A stretch of DNA of 64,000 bases, from contig NZ_SLXA01000002.1 of assembly GCF_004340975.1 (NCBI RefSeq), forward strand, positions 248,001 through 312,000, in the 5' to 3' direction. A program made the position numbers and the translations under genes. The notes beneath the pieces are model-generated. The model was not told where the DNA came from. It ran no database searches and saw only the letters and a list, made by a program, of their open reading frames with translations. Each line of letters begins with the position of its first letter. Positions within the stretch are counted from its first letter, which is position 1. Positions 44,574 through 54,887 of the stretch are shown here, one piece after another. The stretch comes from Frisingicoccus caecimuris (GTDB taxonomy: Bacteria > Bacillota > Clostridia > Lachnospirales > Lachnospiraceae).

Positions 44574-45519
44574 CCTGCTTTCCCTGAAGGTTTCCTGTCA
44601 CTCTGCGGTACAATTCCTGAGCCGCATTATACCCCATCTGCTTCTGACGATAATTAATCGCTGCTGATTCAACGATCACGGCCACATTTCGTCCCGGACG
44701 AATCGGGATGGAATGACAGACAACTTTATTGCCAAGATATTCGGTATACTGCTCGTCCAGACCGAGACGGTCATATTCCCGCTCCCGATCCCAGGCTTCC
44801 AGTTTAACGACCAGACTGATCTTCTGAGTCTCCCGGACACTCTGGATACCAAACAGAGATTTCACATTGACAATACCTATCCCTCGAAGTTCAATAAAAT
44901 ACCGGGTAATATCCGGTGCCGTACCGACAAGCTCCGTATCACTGATTTTCTTAATCTCTACCACATCATCAGAAACGAGACGGTGCCCACGCTTGATCAG
45001 CTCCAACGCGGCTTCACTCTTACCAATGCCGCTCTCACCGATAATAAGAACGCCCTCTCCAAAAACATCCACTAAAACACCGTGAATAGAGATTCTCGGC
45101 GCCAATTCTTCTTGAAGAAAACGAATCGCTTTATTCATAAAGCCACAGGTGCCGTCCGGACAAAGCATCAGCGGTATCTTATACCGTGTTGCCAGTTCAA
45201 TGACCTCATCCGCCGGTCTCAGATTCCGGCAGAAAACCATACACGGAATCCCGGCCTGAAAAATTTTCTCATACATCTTTACACCATGGTCTTCATAATT
45301 CATTTCAACATAGGCGCTCTCCACCATGCCCACAATCTGCAGACGTTCAAAGTCAAAATGTTCAAAAAAGCCTGCCAGCTGCAGGGCCGGACGATTCACA
45401 TCCGACTGGCGTATTTCCACTTTATCTACATCCACTTCCGGATTCAGAAGGGTTAATTTTAGCGGCTCCATAATTTTGCTCAATTTTACATGGTAATTTG
45501 TCGGTATATTATCAAACAT
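44563..45519 (-). CDS. hprK: HPr kinase/phosphorylase
   Basis: A 318-residue bifunctional sensor enzyme that phosphorylates Ser46 of HPr and Crh in response to glycolytic state. The P-loop is GESGIGKSEAALELI near 155 and the HprK signature ELRGIGIVNVKSLFG is present. The start at 45519 (MFDNIPTN) follows AAAGGGGTAAAAAA; an ATG at 45543 lacks a site. The cluster also encodes a Ser46-containing HPr-like protein at its 3' end. Confidence 0.95.
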   Translation of the reverse strand: MFDNIPTNYHVKLSKIMEPLKLTLLNPEVDVDKVEIRQSDVNRPALQLAGFFEHFDFERLQIVGMVESAYVEMNYEDHGVKMYEKIFQAGIPCMVFCRNLRPADEVIELATRYKIPLMLCPDGTCGFMNKAIRFLQEELAPRISIHGVLVDVFGEGVLIIGESGIGKSEAALELIKRGHRLVSDDVVEIKKISDTELVGTAPDITRYFIELRGIGIVNVKSLFGIQSVRETQKISLVVKLEAWDREREYDRLGLDEQYTEYLGNKVVCHSIPIRPGRNVAVIVESAAINYRQKQMGYNAAQELYRRVTGNLQGKQDEF

Positions 45520-45577
45520 TTTTTTACCCCTTTCGTTATTCACGGTCTCTAAAGTATATCATATCCGCCGGACAACA

Positions 45578-47446
45578 TCAATGCGGCTGTTTTCGGAAAA
45601 ACCCGTAGACCGATTCCGCTGCCTTCTCATTCATCGACGGCACCTGTTTTAAATCTTCTACGGAAGCTTCCCGGATTTTCTGTATATCCCCGTAATAACG
45701 CATCAGCGCCTTACGCCGTGTTTCGCCAATCCCCGGTATATCCTCCAGAATCGATTTGACCTGAGTCTTACTGCGCAGACTTCGGTGGTATTCGATCGCA
45801 AATCGGTGGGCCTCATCCTGTATCCGGGTCACCAGCCGAAAGGCCTCCGAGTTTCTGTCAATAGCAATCTCCTCATCATCAAAATAAATCCCCCGGGTCC
45901 TGTGAAAATCATCTTTGACCATGCCGCAGACCGGAATATCCAGCCCCAGTTCCATCAATACCTTCTGAGCAATATGCACCTGACCTTTTCCGCCGTCCAT
46001 CAAAATCAGATCAGGGAACATCGAAAAGCTTCCCATCGCCGGATCCATATTTTTCGCTTCCAGTTCTTTTTGCTCTCTCTGCCCATGGGTAAAGCGCCGG
46101 GTCAAAACTTCTTCCAGACTGTGATAATCATCCTGCCCCTGAATATCCCGGATTTTAAATTTGCGGTAAGCGCTCCGCTTCGGCTTTCCTTTTTCATAGA
46201 CGACCATAGATCCAACCTTTTCAAAACCGCTGGTATTCGATATATCGTAGGCCTCCATGCGGGTCAGCAGCGGTAATCCGAGCAGATCGGCCAGCTCCCG
46301 CACTGCACCTACGGTCCGGGCTTCTTCCCGTTTCATTTTCTCACTGTCCTTATTCAAAATATTCATGGCATTTTTACAGGCCAATTCCACCAGCCGCTCT
46401 TTCTGCCCCTTTTTCGGCACTCTCAAAGCAACCTTCTGGCCCCTTTTTTCAGACAGCCACTGCAAAATGATCTCCTCATCCTCAATTCCTTCCGGAACCA
46501 TCAATTCCCTTGGCACAAACGGTGACTCACCGTAAAACTGTTTCACAAAGGAAGTCAGCACCCCGGCCCGACTCTCATTCTCCACACCGGTGAGATAATA
46601 ATGATCCCGGCCGATCAGTCGTCCGTTCCGAATAAAAAAGACCTGAACCACCGCTTCATTGCCTGCCCGGGCCAGACCGATGACATCTCTGTCCTCCATC
46701 TGAGAACTTGTCACTTTTTGTTTTTCCGTAATCTGCCGGATACTTCGAATCAAATCCCGGTATTCCATCGCCTTCTCATAAGCCATAGCCTCGGAAGCCT
46801 GCATCATTTTTTCCGTCAGCATCTGAATCACCGGCTCATAATTCCCGCCCAGAAACTGAAGGACCTGATGAATCTGCTTCTGATAATCCTCCTGGGAAAT
46901 ATTTCCCTGACAGGGCGCATCACACTGGCCGATATGATAATACAGACACGGCCGTCCAATGCCGATATCCTTTGGCAGGTTCCGATGGCACGTCCGTATT
47001 TTATAGATTTTCCTCAGAAGTTCAATCGTATCCTTCACAGCTCCTGCACTTGTATAGGGTCCAAAATATTTGGATTTATCCTTTTTCATTAATCGGGAAA
47101 ATAAAATTCTCGGATAGGCTTCCCCCGTCGTCACTTTAATATATGGATATGTTTTATCATCCGTCAGCATCGTATTATACTTCGGACGATATTCTTTGAT
47201 CAGATTACATTCCAGAACAAGGGCTTCCAGCTCCGAATCTGTAATAATATATTCAAACCGGGCAATATGGCTCACCATCCGGGCAATCTTCGGCGTCAGA
47301 TTCCGGCTGTCCTGAAAATACTGGCGCACCCGATTTTTCAGCCGGACAGCTTTACCCACATAGATAATTTCATCCCGTTCATTGTGCATCAGATAGACGC
47401 CGGGTTTCGCCGGAAGCTTCTTTAATTCCTCTTCAATATCAAACAT
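45578..47446 (-). CDS. uvrC: Excinuclease ABC subunit C
   Basis: A 622-residue nucleotide-excision repair nuclease. In order: GIY-YIG nuclease (about 12-95, [20 protein letters not shown]), a Cys cluster ([15 protein letters not shown]), the UVR motif near 205, the RNase-H-like C-terminal nuclease ([27 protein letters not shown]) and helix-hairpin-helix repeats ([14 protein letters not shown]). Length is normal. It lies 50 nt upstream of hprK. Confidence 0.96.
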   Translation of the reverse strand: MFDIEEELKKLPAKPGVYLMHNERDEIIYVGKAVRLKNRVRQYFQDSRNLTPKIARMVSHIARFEYIITDSELEALVLECNLIKEYRPKYNTMLTDDKTYPYIKVTTGEAYPRILFSRLMKKDKSKYFGPYTSAGAVKDTIELLRKIYKIRTCHRNLPKDIGIGRPCLYYHIGQCDAPCQGNISQEDYQKQIHQVLQFLGGNYEPVIQMLTEKMMQASEAMAYEKAMEYRDLIRSIRQITEKQKVTSSQMEDRDVIGLARAGNEAVVQVFFIRNGRLIGRDHYYLTGVENESRAGVLTSFVKQFYGESPFVPRELMVPEGIEDEEIILQWLSEKRGQKVALRVPKKGQKERLVELACKNAMNILNKDSEKMKREEARTVGAVRELADLLGLPLLTRMEAYDISNTSGFEKVGSMVVYEKGKPKRSAYRKFKIRDIQGQDDYHSLEEVLTRRFTHGQREQKELEAKNMDPAMGSFSMFPDLILMDGGKGQVHIAQKVLMELGLDIPVCGMVKDDFHRTRGIYFDDEEIAIDRNSEAFRLVTRIQDEAHRFAIEYHRSLRSKTQVKSILEDIPGIGETRRKALMRYYGDIQKIREASVEDLKQVPSMNEKAAESVYGFFRKQPH

Positions 47447-47481
47447 CCCGGAAACTCCTCCTGCTTTCTTTAAGTGTCCCT

Positions 47482-47490
47482 ATTATATCA
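47482..47490 (-). promoter_or_regulatory. Extended -10 promoter of uvrC
   Basis: TGATATAAT on the minus strand (extended -10, TGnTATAAT), 36 nt upstream of the uvrC start, with no clear -35. AGGAGGAG precedes the ATG. It begins right after the ftsH terminator. Confidence 0.5.
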
Positions 47491-47503
47491 CATAGAATAT
47501 AAA

Positions 47504-47543
47504 AAAGGTAAACAACTCTCATTAAATCCAGCTGTTTACCTTT
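47504..47543 (-). terminator. Terminator of ftsH
   Basis: An 11-bp stem AAAGGTAAACA/TGTTTACCTTT (47504-47514 and 47533-47543) followed by TTTTT on the minus strand, just after the ftsH stop. Confidence 0.8.
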
Positions 47544-47563
47544 CATTTCAACTATTTGGAATG

Positions 47564-49564
47564 TTATTCGTCTTCCGGCATTTTCCTCGAAGCAATGGTG
47601 ACGGCACCTGTATCTTCCACCGTCGTTTCGTCGGACTCCTCTTCCTCGACCTGCTCTTCAATCTGTGCGGCCTTTACCTCACTCTCCAAACCGGATTCCG
47701 GCTGTATCTCTTCCGGCTCCGGAATACCTTTCACTTCACGGAAAATCTTCATAAACTCTTTACCGGTAATAGTTTCTTTTTCTATAAGAAAATCTGCAAT
47801 CTTGTCCAGACATTCTCTGTTTTCTTTCAGCAGTTCGACAGCTTTATCATAAGCCACTTTAAGAATCTGCATCACTTCTTTGTCAATCTCCGTAGCCGTC
47901 TCCTGGCCGCAGTTTAACACCGTATGTCCGCTAAGATAACGGTCTTCCACACTCTCAAGGCTCATAAGCCCAAACTTCTCGCTCATGCCATACTGGGTGA
48001 CCATCGCCCGGGCAATGGCTGTCGCCCGCTCAATATCATTGGAAGCGCCTGTCGTCACCGAATCAAAGACAATGCTCTCGGCTGCCCGTCCGGCCAGCAT
48101 GGTCACAAGTTCTTCTTCCATCTCAATCTGAGACATGAGGAATTTTTCCTCCTCCGGCACCTGCATCACATACCCCAGAGCCCCCATCGTTCTCGGAACA
48201 ATAGTGATCTTCTGAACAGGCTCCGTATTTTTCTGAAGTGCCGCCACAAGGGCATGCCCTACTTCATGATAAGTAACAATCTTACGTTCTTTCTGGCTTA
48301 AAATACGGTCCTTCTTCTCTTTACCCGCGATGACCACTTCAACAGATTCAAACAAATCTGTCTGGGATACGGCATTACGCCCCCGTTTTACCGCCAGCAG
48401 TGCAGCTTCATTGATAATATTCGCCAGGTCTGAACCCACAGCTCCCGACGTTGCCTTGGCAATTTCTTCAAAGTCAACCGTTTCATCCATATGAACATTT
48501 CTGGCATGAACTTTTAAAATATCTACCCGGCCGATCAAATCCGGTTTTTCTACAATAATCCGACGGTCAAACCGTCCCGGACGAAGAATGGCCTTGTCAA
48601 GAATCTCCGGACGGTTCGTTGCTGCCAAAACGATAATACCTTTTGAGGAGTCAAAACCATCCATCTCAGAAAGCAGCTGGTTCAGCGTCTGTTCCCGCTC
48701 ATCATTACCGCCATAACGGGAATCTCTGCTCTTACCGATGGCATCCAGTTCATCGATAAAAATAATGCACGGCGCGGTTTCCTGAGCCTTTTTAAACAGG
48801 TCACGAACACGGGATGCCCCCACACCGACAAACATTTCGACAAAATCTGAACCTGTCAAAGAGTAAAACGGTACATTCGCTTCACCGGCCACAGCCTTTG
48901 CCAACAGGGTCTTGCCGGTTCCCGGAGGTCCGACAAGCAGGGCTCCCTTTGGCAGCTTGGCGCCAATCTTTGTATATTTGGCCGGATTGTGAAGAAAATC
49001 CACGATTTCTGTCAGTGACTCTTTGGATTCTTCCTGTCCTGCCACATCTTTAAATGTAATTCCCGTTTCTTTCTGCATATAAGTTCTGGCCGTGGACTTT
49101 CCGACGCCCATCATACCGCCGCCCTTCATCGACCGCATGAGCCACCAGAACATTGCTACCATCGCAAGAATCGGGAGTACATAAGACATAAAGAGAGAAA
49201 AAATCATCGAACTGGACGAGGTGACCTCTTCGTTAAATTCCACGCCACCGGCTTCCAGCCGCTCAGTCAGGCCGTCGTAATCGACTTTTCCTGTCCAATA
49301 GACGATGGCTCTTTCTGAATCATCTTTGACAAATTCGATCGTATCGTACTTAATTTCTGCCTTCTTTACTTCTCCGGCATCCACCCATTCCAAAAACTGA
49401 TTATAAGGTACTTCCTCCCGCCGACTTTCCTGCATCTTTGAGAGCAGACCATGAATCAGCATTACTGCCAGAAAAGCCGTGATCATGATAATGATCAGAT
49501 TTTGTATATTCTTTTTATTATCATCATTTTTTTTATTTTGATCATTTCTGTTGTTATCTTCCAT
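47564..49564 (-). CDS. ftsH: ATP-dependent zinc metalloprotease FtsH
   Basis: A 666-residue membrane AAA+ protease. Two N-terminal membrane helices (about 22-42 and 110-135) flank an extracytoplasmic domain. The AAA module has GPPGTGKTLLAKA, IIFIDELDAIGK and the arginine-finger/SRH region ATNRPEILDKAILRPGRFDRR. The metal-binding motif reads HEVGH rather than HEAGH, with the third ligand region further on. The Glu-rich C-terminal tail (about 45 residues) is variable. I chose the ATG at 49564 after GGAGGAAAC over the earlier ATG at 49582. Confidence 0.96.
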   Translation of the reverse strand: MEDNNRNDQNKKNDDNKKNIQNLIIIMITAFLAVMLIHGLLSKMQESRREEVPYNQFLEWVDAGEVKKAEIKYDTIEFVKDDSERAIVYWTGKVDYDGLTERLEAGGVEFNEEVTSSSSMIFSLFMSYVLPILAMVAMFWWLMRSMKGGGMMGVGKSTARTYMQKETGITFKDVAGQEESKESLTEIVDFLHNPAKYTKIGAKLPKGALLVGPPGTGKTLLAKAVAGEANVPFYSLTGSDFVEMFVGVGASRVRDLFKKAQETAPCIIFIDELDAIGKSRDSRYGGNDEREQTLNQLLSEMDGFDSSKGIIVLAATNRPEILDKAILRPGRFDRRIIVEKPDLIGRVDILKVHARNVHMDETVDFEEIAKATSGAVGSDLANIINEAALLAVKRGRNAVSQTDLFESVEVVIAGKEKKDRILSQKERKIVTYHEVGHALVAALQKNTEPVQKITIVPRTMGALGYVMQVPEEEKFLMSQIEMEEELVTMLAGRAAESIVFDSVTTGASNDIERATAIARAMVTQYGMSEKFGLMSLESVEDRYLSGHTVLNCGQETATEIDKEVMQILKVAYDKAVELLKENRECLDKIADFLIEKETITGKEFMKIFREVKGIPEPEEIQPESGLESEVKAAQIEEQVEEEESDETTVEDTGAVTIASRKMPEDE

Positions 49565-49604
49565 GTTTCCTCCTTTGGCCACGCATTCAGACTGCCATCT
49601 AATT

Positions 49605-49633
49605 ATTATAATGGTCCTTCGGTCTCAAATCAA
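49605..49633 (-). promoter_or_regulatory. Promoter of ftsH
   Basis: Minus strand: -35 TTGATT (49633-49628), 17-nt spacer, -10 TATAAT (49610-49605), about 40 nt before the ftsH start. Confidence 0.7.
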
Positions 49634-49665
49634 TACTTGTACGCAAATTTTCGATGAAAAAAGTA

Positions 49666-49738
49666 TGGATAAACTGTGAATTTAGGTGTATAATGACTTA
49701 ATTATTAATATTGACAACCTTGATTTATACAGTATAAG
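49666..49738 (+). promoter_or_regulatory. pyrG promoter region (two candidates)
   Basis: Candidate 1: TGGATA (49666-49671), 17 nt, TATAAT (49689-49694). Candidate 2: TTGACA (49711-49716), 16 nt, TATAAG (49733-49738), which would place initiation almost on the ribosome site AAGGAGGAGC. The first gives a leader of about 50 nt. The divergent ftsH promoter shares the gap. Confidence 0.5.
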
Positions 49739-49749
49739 GAGGAGCAAGC

Positions 49750-51354
49750 ATGGCAGTAAAATACGTTTTTGTCACCGGAGGTGTCGTATCCGGCCTTGGA
49801 AAAGGTATTACCGCAGCCTCTCTCGGCCGCCTTTTAAAAGCCAGAGGCTACAATGTTACTATGCAGAAATTTGATCCATATTTAAATGTGGACCCCGGAA
49901 CCATGAACCCATATCAGCACGGTGAAGTATTTGTCACTGATGATGGCACGGAGACGGACCTGGATCTTGGACATTATGAACGTTTTATCGATACCTCTTT
50001 AAACAGTCAGAGTAATGTGACCAGCGGAAAAGTCTACTGGGATGTTTTATCTGCAGAACGCCGAGGCGATTTCGGGGGCAATACCGTTCAGGTTATCCCG
50101 CATATTACCAACGCCATCAAGAGCCGTTTTTACCATAATGACCAGAACAAAACGACCGAAATTGCTATTATTGAAGTCGGCGGCACCGTCGGCGATATTG
50201 AAAGCCAGCCATTTCTTGAATCCATTCGTCAGTTCCAGCACGACATCGGCCGCGAAAACTGCATGTTGATTCATGTTACACTGATTCCATATCTCCGTAG
50301 TTCCGGCGAAATGAAAACAAAACCGACACAGAACACGGTCAAAGACCTTCAGTCCCTTGGAATTCAACCGGACGTTATCGTCTGCCGTTCCGAACTGCCT
50401 CTGACAGATGATATCAGAGATAAGATTTCCCTGTTCTGTAATGTTCCTCAAAATTGTGTTATTGAAAATCTGGACGTAGAAGTTCTATATGAAGCTCCTC
50501 TGGCTATGGAAAAAGAGCATCTCGCCCATGTTGTCTGCAAACGTCTTGGTATTGACTGTCCAGAACCTGACTTAAAAGACTGGGAAGCTATGGTAGATGC
50601 CTGGAAACATCCTGAAAAAGAAGTTACCATTGCTCTTGTTGGAAAATATATCCAGCTTCATGACGCTTATCTCAGTGTAGTGGAAGCTTTAAAGCATGCA
50701 GGTGTTGCCAACCGAGCAGAAGTTCATATCAAATGGGTAGATTCAGAACTTGTCAGCTCTTATAATGTAGCGGAAGTCCTCGGTGATGTGGACGGCATCC
50801 TTGTACCGGGCGGCTTCGGTGACCGCGGTATCGAAGGTAAGATAACAGCTATTCAGTATGCCCGTGAAAACAACGTTCCCTTTCTCGGTCTCTGCCTTGG
50901 TATGCAGATGGCCATTGTGGAATTTGCCCGCCATGTTCTCGGATATGCAGATGCCCACAGTTCTGAACTGAATCCGGCAACGACACATCCATTCATTCAC
51001 ATTATGCCGGATCAGCATGGAATCACAGATTTGGGCGGTACTTTGAGACTTGGTGCTTACAAATGTATTCTTGACCCGAATTCCAAAGCTTATCAGCTCT
51101 ATGGCACCCGTGAAATTAACGAACGTCACCGTCACCGTTACGAGGTGAACAATGACTATCGTCAGGAACTGGTTGAAAATGGCATGAACCTCTGCGGCAT
51201 ATCTCCGGATGGCCGCATCGTGGAAATGATCGAACTGGATTCCCATCCTTGGTTTATCGCAACCCAGGCCCATCCGGAATTCAAATCCAGACCGAACAAA
51301 TGCCATCCTCTATTCCGCGGTTTTATTGAGGCGGCGCTTACCAAGGTAAAGTAA
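49750..51354 (+). CDS. pyrG: CTP synthase
   Basis: A 534-residue enzyme making CTP from UTP with glutamine. The N-terminal synthetase domain starts [23 protein letters not shown] (a P-loop) and includes GGTVGDIES. The C-terminal class I glutaminase domain has the nucleophile Cys in GLCLGMQMA, plus GGFGDRG and HPEF. AAGGAGGAGC precedes the ATG. It is a single-gene unit ending in a strong terminator. Confidence 0.97.
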   Translation: MAVKYVFVTGGVVSGLGKGITAASLGRLLKARGYNVTMQKFDPYLNVDPGTMNPYQHGEVFVTDDGTETDLDLGHYERFIDTSLNSQSNVTSGKVYWDVLSAERRGDFGGNTVQVIPHITNAIKSRFYHNDQNKTTEIAIIEVGGTVGDIESQPFLESIRQFQHDIGRENCMLIHVTLIPYLRSSGEMKTKPTQNTVKDLQSLGIQPDVIVCRSELPLTDDIRDKISLFCNVPQNCVIENLDVEVLYEAPLAMEKEHLAHVVCKRLGIDCPEPDLKDWEAMVDAWKHPEKEVTIALVGKYIQLHDAYLSVVEALKHAGVANRAEVHIKWVDSELVSSYNVAEVLGDVDGILVPGGFGDRGIEGKITAIQYARENNVPFLGLCLGMQMAIVEFARHVLGYADAHSSELNPATTHPFIHIMPDQHGITDLGGTLRLGAYKCILDPNSKAYQLYGTREINERHRHRYEVNNDYRQELVENGMNLCGISPDGRIVEMIELDSHPWFIATQAHPEFKSRPNKCHPLFRGFIEAALTKVK

Positions 51355-51364
51355 TCATTAAACA

Positions 51365-51457
51365 AAAAACCGGAAGGGACTATGATTCTCCGGGCGTGTT
51401 TGCAAACCCGCCTGGCTTGAACGGGCAAAACGCCCGGATTCGTCCCTTCCGGTTTTT
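51365..51457. terminator. Compound bidirectional terminator after pyrG
   Basis: Outer stem of 16 bp (51365-51380 and 51442-51457) with T-runs at both ends, and an inner CGGGCG/CGCCCG pair (51391-51396 with 51431-51436). It serves pyrG on the plus strand and the HAD gene on the minus strand. Confidence 0.85.
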
Positions 51458-51488
51458 CTATATTTGTAACAGATTTTTAATAGATTCT

Positions 51489-52313
51489 TTAAAAAAATTG
51501 CTCCAACACACAGGCTACGCCATCTTCCTCACAGGGCGGTGCAATGAAGTCAGAGGCCTGCTTTAAGAGTTCAACAGCGTTTCCCATAGCAACACCGAAA
51601 CCAGCATATTGAATCATTTCCAAGTCATTCTCTCCATCACCAAAGGCCGCAATCTGCTGCTGTGGAATATTCAGTTCCTCCGCGAGCCACAAGAGGGCAC
51701 TGCGCTTGCAGACACTGCCGTGGCTGATTTCTATATAACGAGGCACAGATGAAGTAACATAAAGTCCTTCAAAGGTTTCCAGTTGACGACGCATAGACGC
51801 CTTTAACTCCATATCATGGATAATGAAATTTATACCTTCGATTTCATTTTCATGCCTCTTTACAAAATTGCGCATGTCCGGCACTGGATGACGTGTTGTA
51901 CGAACATAATTTACAGATAAAGGACCAGCGCCAAAATTCTCAGGATGGTCAAAATATGTTTTGGATGTGTAAGGGACTCCGCAGATAAAAGCTTCCATTG
52001 GACAATCATAATCTTCGTAAAACTCCAAAAGCTTTTCTATCTGCTCCGGTGTCATATCCCGACCATAGATACGCTTCCTGTCAGAAAGACGAAAAACACT
52101 GCTGCCATTTGAGGTAATGACATACTCCATCCCCGGAATCTGAATCAATTCTTCCGGCACAGCCTGCAATGCCCGTCCGCTTGCCACGACCAGATGGATA
52201 TTCTGAGCGGCAGCCGCTGTCAACGTGTCCTTTGTACGTCTTGTCAATATTTTATTCTTTCCTATTAAAGTACCATCCACATCCATGGCAACCAGTTTGA
52301 TTTTTCTCATCAT
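51489..52313 (-). CDS. HAD-superfamily Cof-type phosphatase
   Basis: A 274-residue HAD hydrolase of the Cof/YbhA group. Motif I is AMDVDGTLIGKN, motif II is VVASGRA, and motifs III/IV are near AAFGDGENDLEMIQYAG. The C2-type cap lies between (about 85-185). It acts on small phosphorylated metabolites such as sugar phosphates; the exact substrate is not known. Start at 52313 or one codon later at 52310. It stands alone between two terminators. Confidence 0.9.
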   Translation of the reverse strand: MMRKIKLVAMDVDGTLIGKNKILTRRTKDTLTAAAAQNIHLVVASGRALQAVPEELIQIPGMEYVITSNGSSVFRLSDRKRIYGRDMTPEQIEKLLEFYEDYDCPMEAFICGVPYTSKTYFDHPENFGAGPLSVNYVRTTRHPVPDMRNFVKRHENEIEGINFIIHDMELKASMRRQLETFEGLYVTSSVPRYIEISHGSVCKRSALLWLAEELNIPQQQIAAFGDGENDLEMIQYAGFGVAMGNAVELLKQASDFIAPPCEEDGVACVLEQFF

Positions 52314-52352
52314 TTCACTCGATTCACATCGATATATCCTTTAGAATAAGCA

Positions 52353-52453
52353 AGAAGCCGTTATCACACGACAACGGCTTCTAAGGGTTATATTATTATG
52401 GGATTCAAAGGGCTAATTTAATGTTATGTTAATTTCTTAACATAACAACATTA
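52353..52453 (-). terminator. Terminator region after nfnB (two hairpins)
   Basis: Minus transcripts meet an AT-rich hairpin TTAATGTTATGTTAA (52418-52453) and then a 10-bp stem AGAAGCCGTT/AACGGCTTCT (52353-52362 and 52373-52382) with a short T-rich tail. Confidence 0.6.
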
Positions 52454-52486
52454 TATACCTTTTCTTAAAAATTTGCAATAGTTTTT

Positions 52487-53881
52487 TTAATGTTTTTTAT
52501 TTTTTTGTAAATACTCATGAATGCCCGCTGCGGCGGCTTTTCCTGCGCCCATAGCCAAAATAACGGTCGCTGCACCTGTAACCGCATCACCACCGGCAAA
52601 AACGCCCGGACGACTTGTCGCGCCATTGCTCTCCTCAGCAACAATACATTTTCTGCGGTCCGTATCCAATCCCTGGGTTGTGGAAGAAATTAACGGATTC
52701 GGTGATGTTCCAAGAGACATGATGACCGTGTCGGCTTCAATCTCGTATTCAGAACCCGGAATCTCCACCGGACTTCTTCTTCCGGATTCATCCGGCTCTC
52801 CAAGTTCCATATGGATACAGCGGATTCCCCGTACCCACCCAGAATCATCTACGAGAATTTCCACCGGATTATTCAGCAGATGGAACTGGATGCCTTCTTC
52901 TTTTGCATGATGAACCTCTTCTGCTCTGGCAGGAAGTTCCTTCTCGCTCCGACGATATACGATATGGGTTTCTGCCCCCAGACGGAGAGCCGTACGCGCC
53001 GCATCCATCGCCACATTACCACCGCCGACAACAACCACCTTGCTGCCCGCGTGGATTGGTGTATCATAATGCAAATATGCTTTCATCAGATTATTCCGTG
53101 TCAGATATTCATTGGCAGAGAATACGCCGTTGGCCTGTTCGCCCGGAATTCCCATGAATTTTGGAAGTCCGGCACCGGAACCGATAAATACTGCATCAAA
53201 ACCTTCTTCATCCATCAACTGATCGATCGTCACCGATTTTCCGACAACCACATCTGTTTCAATCTCAACCCCAAGTTTTTTAACATTTTCAACCTCATGG
53301 GCTACCACCTGATCCTTTGGCAGACGGAATTGAGGAATTCCATAAACAAGTACGCCTCCAGCCTGATGAAGAGCTTCAAAAATCTTCACCTGATACCCCA
53401 TCTTTGCCAAATCTCCGGCACAGGTCAGCCCTGCCGGGCCAGAACCAATGACAGCGACTCGTTCCGGACGCTGTTCCTTTGTCTTTGCCGGCGCCACCCC
53501 ATTCTCACTGGCCCAATCGGCCACAAAACGCTCAAGTTTTCCTATGGAAACCGGGTCGCCCTTCTTACCAAGAATACATTTGCCCTCACACTGGGTTTCC
53601 TGTGGACAAACACGCCCGCAGACCGCCGGCAGAGATGAGGATTCATTGATAATGTCATAAGCCCTTTTAAAGTCTCTGTTTTTTACTTCCTGAATAAATT
53701 CAGGTATATTAATGGATACCGGGCAGCCCTGTACACAAAGCGGCTTAGCACAATGAAGGCAGCGTTCTGCCTCTGCTACTGCTTCTTCCTCCGAATATCC
53801 AAGACATACTTCTTCAAAATTCTTTGCCCGCACCAGCGGCTCCTGTTCCCTTACAGGAACTCGAGTCATACTTACTGCCAT
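52487..53881 (-). CDS. nfnB: NfnB-type NADPH-dependent ferredoxin oxidoreductase (GltA/glutamate synthase small chain-like)
   Basis: A 464-residue flavoprotein. The N-terminus carries Fe-S-binding Cys clusters (CLHCAKPLCVQGCPVSINIPEF; CGRVCPQETQCEGKCILGKKG). Two dinucleotide-binding folds follow (GSGPAGLTCAGDLAKMG and VVVGGGNVAMDAAR). Alone it would be called small-chain glutamate synthase. Paired with the upstream FNR-like gene, overlapping at TAATG, it fits NfnB of the bifurcating transhydrogenase that couples NADH, NADPH and reduced ferredoxin. Confidence 0.88.
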   Translation of the reverse strand: MAVSMTRVPVREQEPLVRAKNFEEVCLGYSEEEAVAEAERCLHCAKPLCVQGCPVSINIPEFIQEVKNRDFKRAYDIINESSSLPAVCGRVCPQETQCEGKCILGKKGDPVSIGKLERFVADWASENGVAPAKTKEQRPERVAVIGSGPAGLTCAGDLAKMGYQVKIFEALHQAGGVLVYGIPQFRLPKDQVVAHEVENVKKLGVEIETDVVVGKSVTIDQLMDEEGFDAVFIGSGAGLPKFMGIPGEQANGVFSANEYLTRNNLMKAYLHYDTPIHAGSKVVVVGGGNVAMDAARTALRLGAETHIVYRRSEKELPARAEEVHHAKEEGIQFHLLNNPVEILVDDSGWVRGIRCIHMELGEPDESGRRSPVEIPGSEYEIEADTVIMSLGTSPNPLISSTTQGLDTDRRKCIVAEESNGATSRPGVFAGGDAVTGAATVILAMGAGKAAAAGIHEYLQKNKKH

Positions 53882-54771
53882 TATGCTTCACCTCCACACT
53901 GTCCGCAGCCGCCATGATGGGTATCCCCTTCGGTTACCTTCAACATTGCACGGCCTTCTTCCGTCTTATACATCTGCTGACGCTGCATCGCCTGGTCAAA
54001 ATCCACCAGATGCCCGTCAAATTCCGGGCCATCCACGCAGGCAAATTTTACCTCTCCATCCACAGTCACACGGCATGCACCGCACATTCCTGTACCATCT
54101 ACCATAATTGGATTCAAACTCACTGTTGTCGGAATGTCCAGACTCTTTGTCATCAGACAGGCAAATTTCATCATGATCATCGGACCGATGACAACGCAAT
54201 GGTCATACTGTTTATGCTGGTTCTTTACCAGATCTTCAAGCACCTGGGTAACCAGACCTTTGAAACCATAGGAGCCATCATCCGTCGCCACATAAAGATA
54301 ATTGGATACAGCCGCCATCTCTTTCGTAAGAATCAATAAGTCTTTTGTTTTGGCACCAATAATGACATCTGCTTTAATCCCATGCTCATGGAGCCATTTT
54401 ACCTGTGGATAAACCGGGGCCGTACCAACACCGCCGGCAATAAACAGCATTTTTTTAGATTGAAGCGTTTCTATATCTTCATGGACAAAATCAGAAGGGT
54501 TGCCCAAAGGTCCCGTCACATCAGCAAAGGATTCCCCTGCTTTTAAACAAGCCATCCGTTCTGTGGATGCACCCACTGTCTGAAAAACAATGCTGATGGT
54601 TCCTTCCTCTCTATTATAATCGCAAATGGTCAATGGAATGCGCTCACCACGCTCATCCATTCTCACAATAACGAATTCTCCTGGCTGGCAAGCCTTGGCA
54701 ACACGCGGCGCCTCAACTTCCATAAAGAAGATTTTCTCTGCCAGTTTTCTGGCTTCCCGTATTTTAAACAT
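53881..54771 (-). CDS. nfnA: NfnA-type FAD/NAD-binding ferredoxin-NADP reductase subunit (sulfide dehydrogenase-like)
   Basis: A 296-residue protein of the FNR fold. FAD-binding is shown near the start (GEFVIVRMDERGERIPLTI). The NAD fold includes FIAGGVGTAPVYPQ. A [2Fe-2S] Cys cluster sits near residue 222 (GTGMCGACRVTV and KFACVDGPEF). It pairs with NfnB downstream, and together they match the two-gene electron-bifurcating Nfn of clostridia. The promoter is at 54833. Confidence 0.88.
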   Translation of the reverse strand: MFKIREARKLAEKIFFMEVEAPRVAKACQPGEFVIVRMDERGERIPLTICDYNREEGTISIVFQTVGASTERMACLKAGESFADVTGPLGNPSDFVHEDIETLQSKKMLFIAGGVGTAPVYPQVKWLHEHGIKADVIIGAKTKDLLILTKEMAAVSNYLYVATDDGSYGFKGLVTQVLEDLVKNQHKQYDHCVVIGPMIMMKFACLMTKSLDIPTTVSLNPIMVDGTGMCGACRVTVDGEVKFACVDGPEFDGHLVDFDQAMQRQQMYKTEEGRAMLKVTEGDTHHGGCGQCGGEA

Positions 54772-54832
54772 ATTTCCCCTCCTGGAATATCTTTAATTCT
54801 TTACCTGATTGAATTGTCGATTTTGTTTGTAG

Positions 54833-54861
54833 ATTATACCCCGATTTGCATAGAAATGCAA
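54833..54861 (-). promoter_or_regulatory. Promoter of nfnAB
   Basis: Minus strand: TTGCAT (54861-54856), 17 nt, TATAAT (54838-54833), about 60 nt upstream of nfnA. Confidence 0.7.
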
Positions 54862-54887
54862 GGTAAGTTTAGGACTTAACAATGTAT

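Noticed and set aside
50047-50451. 134-codon minus-strand frame inside pyrG
   Set aside because: Antisense shadow of a highly conserved CTP synthase; no independent signal.
52487-53881. Plain glutamate synthase small subunit
   Set aside because: No large glutamate synthase chain is near, while the FNR-like partner overlapping its start fits NfnAB better.
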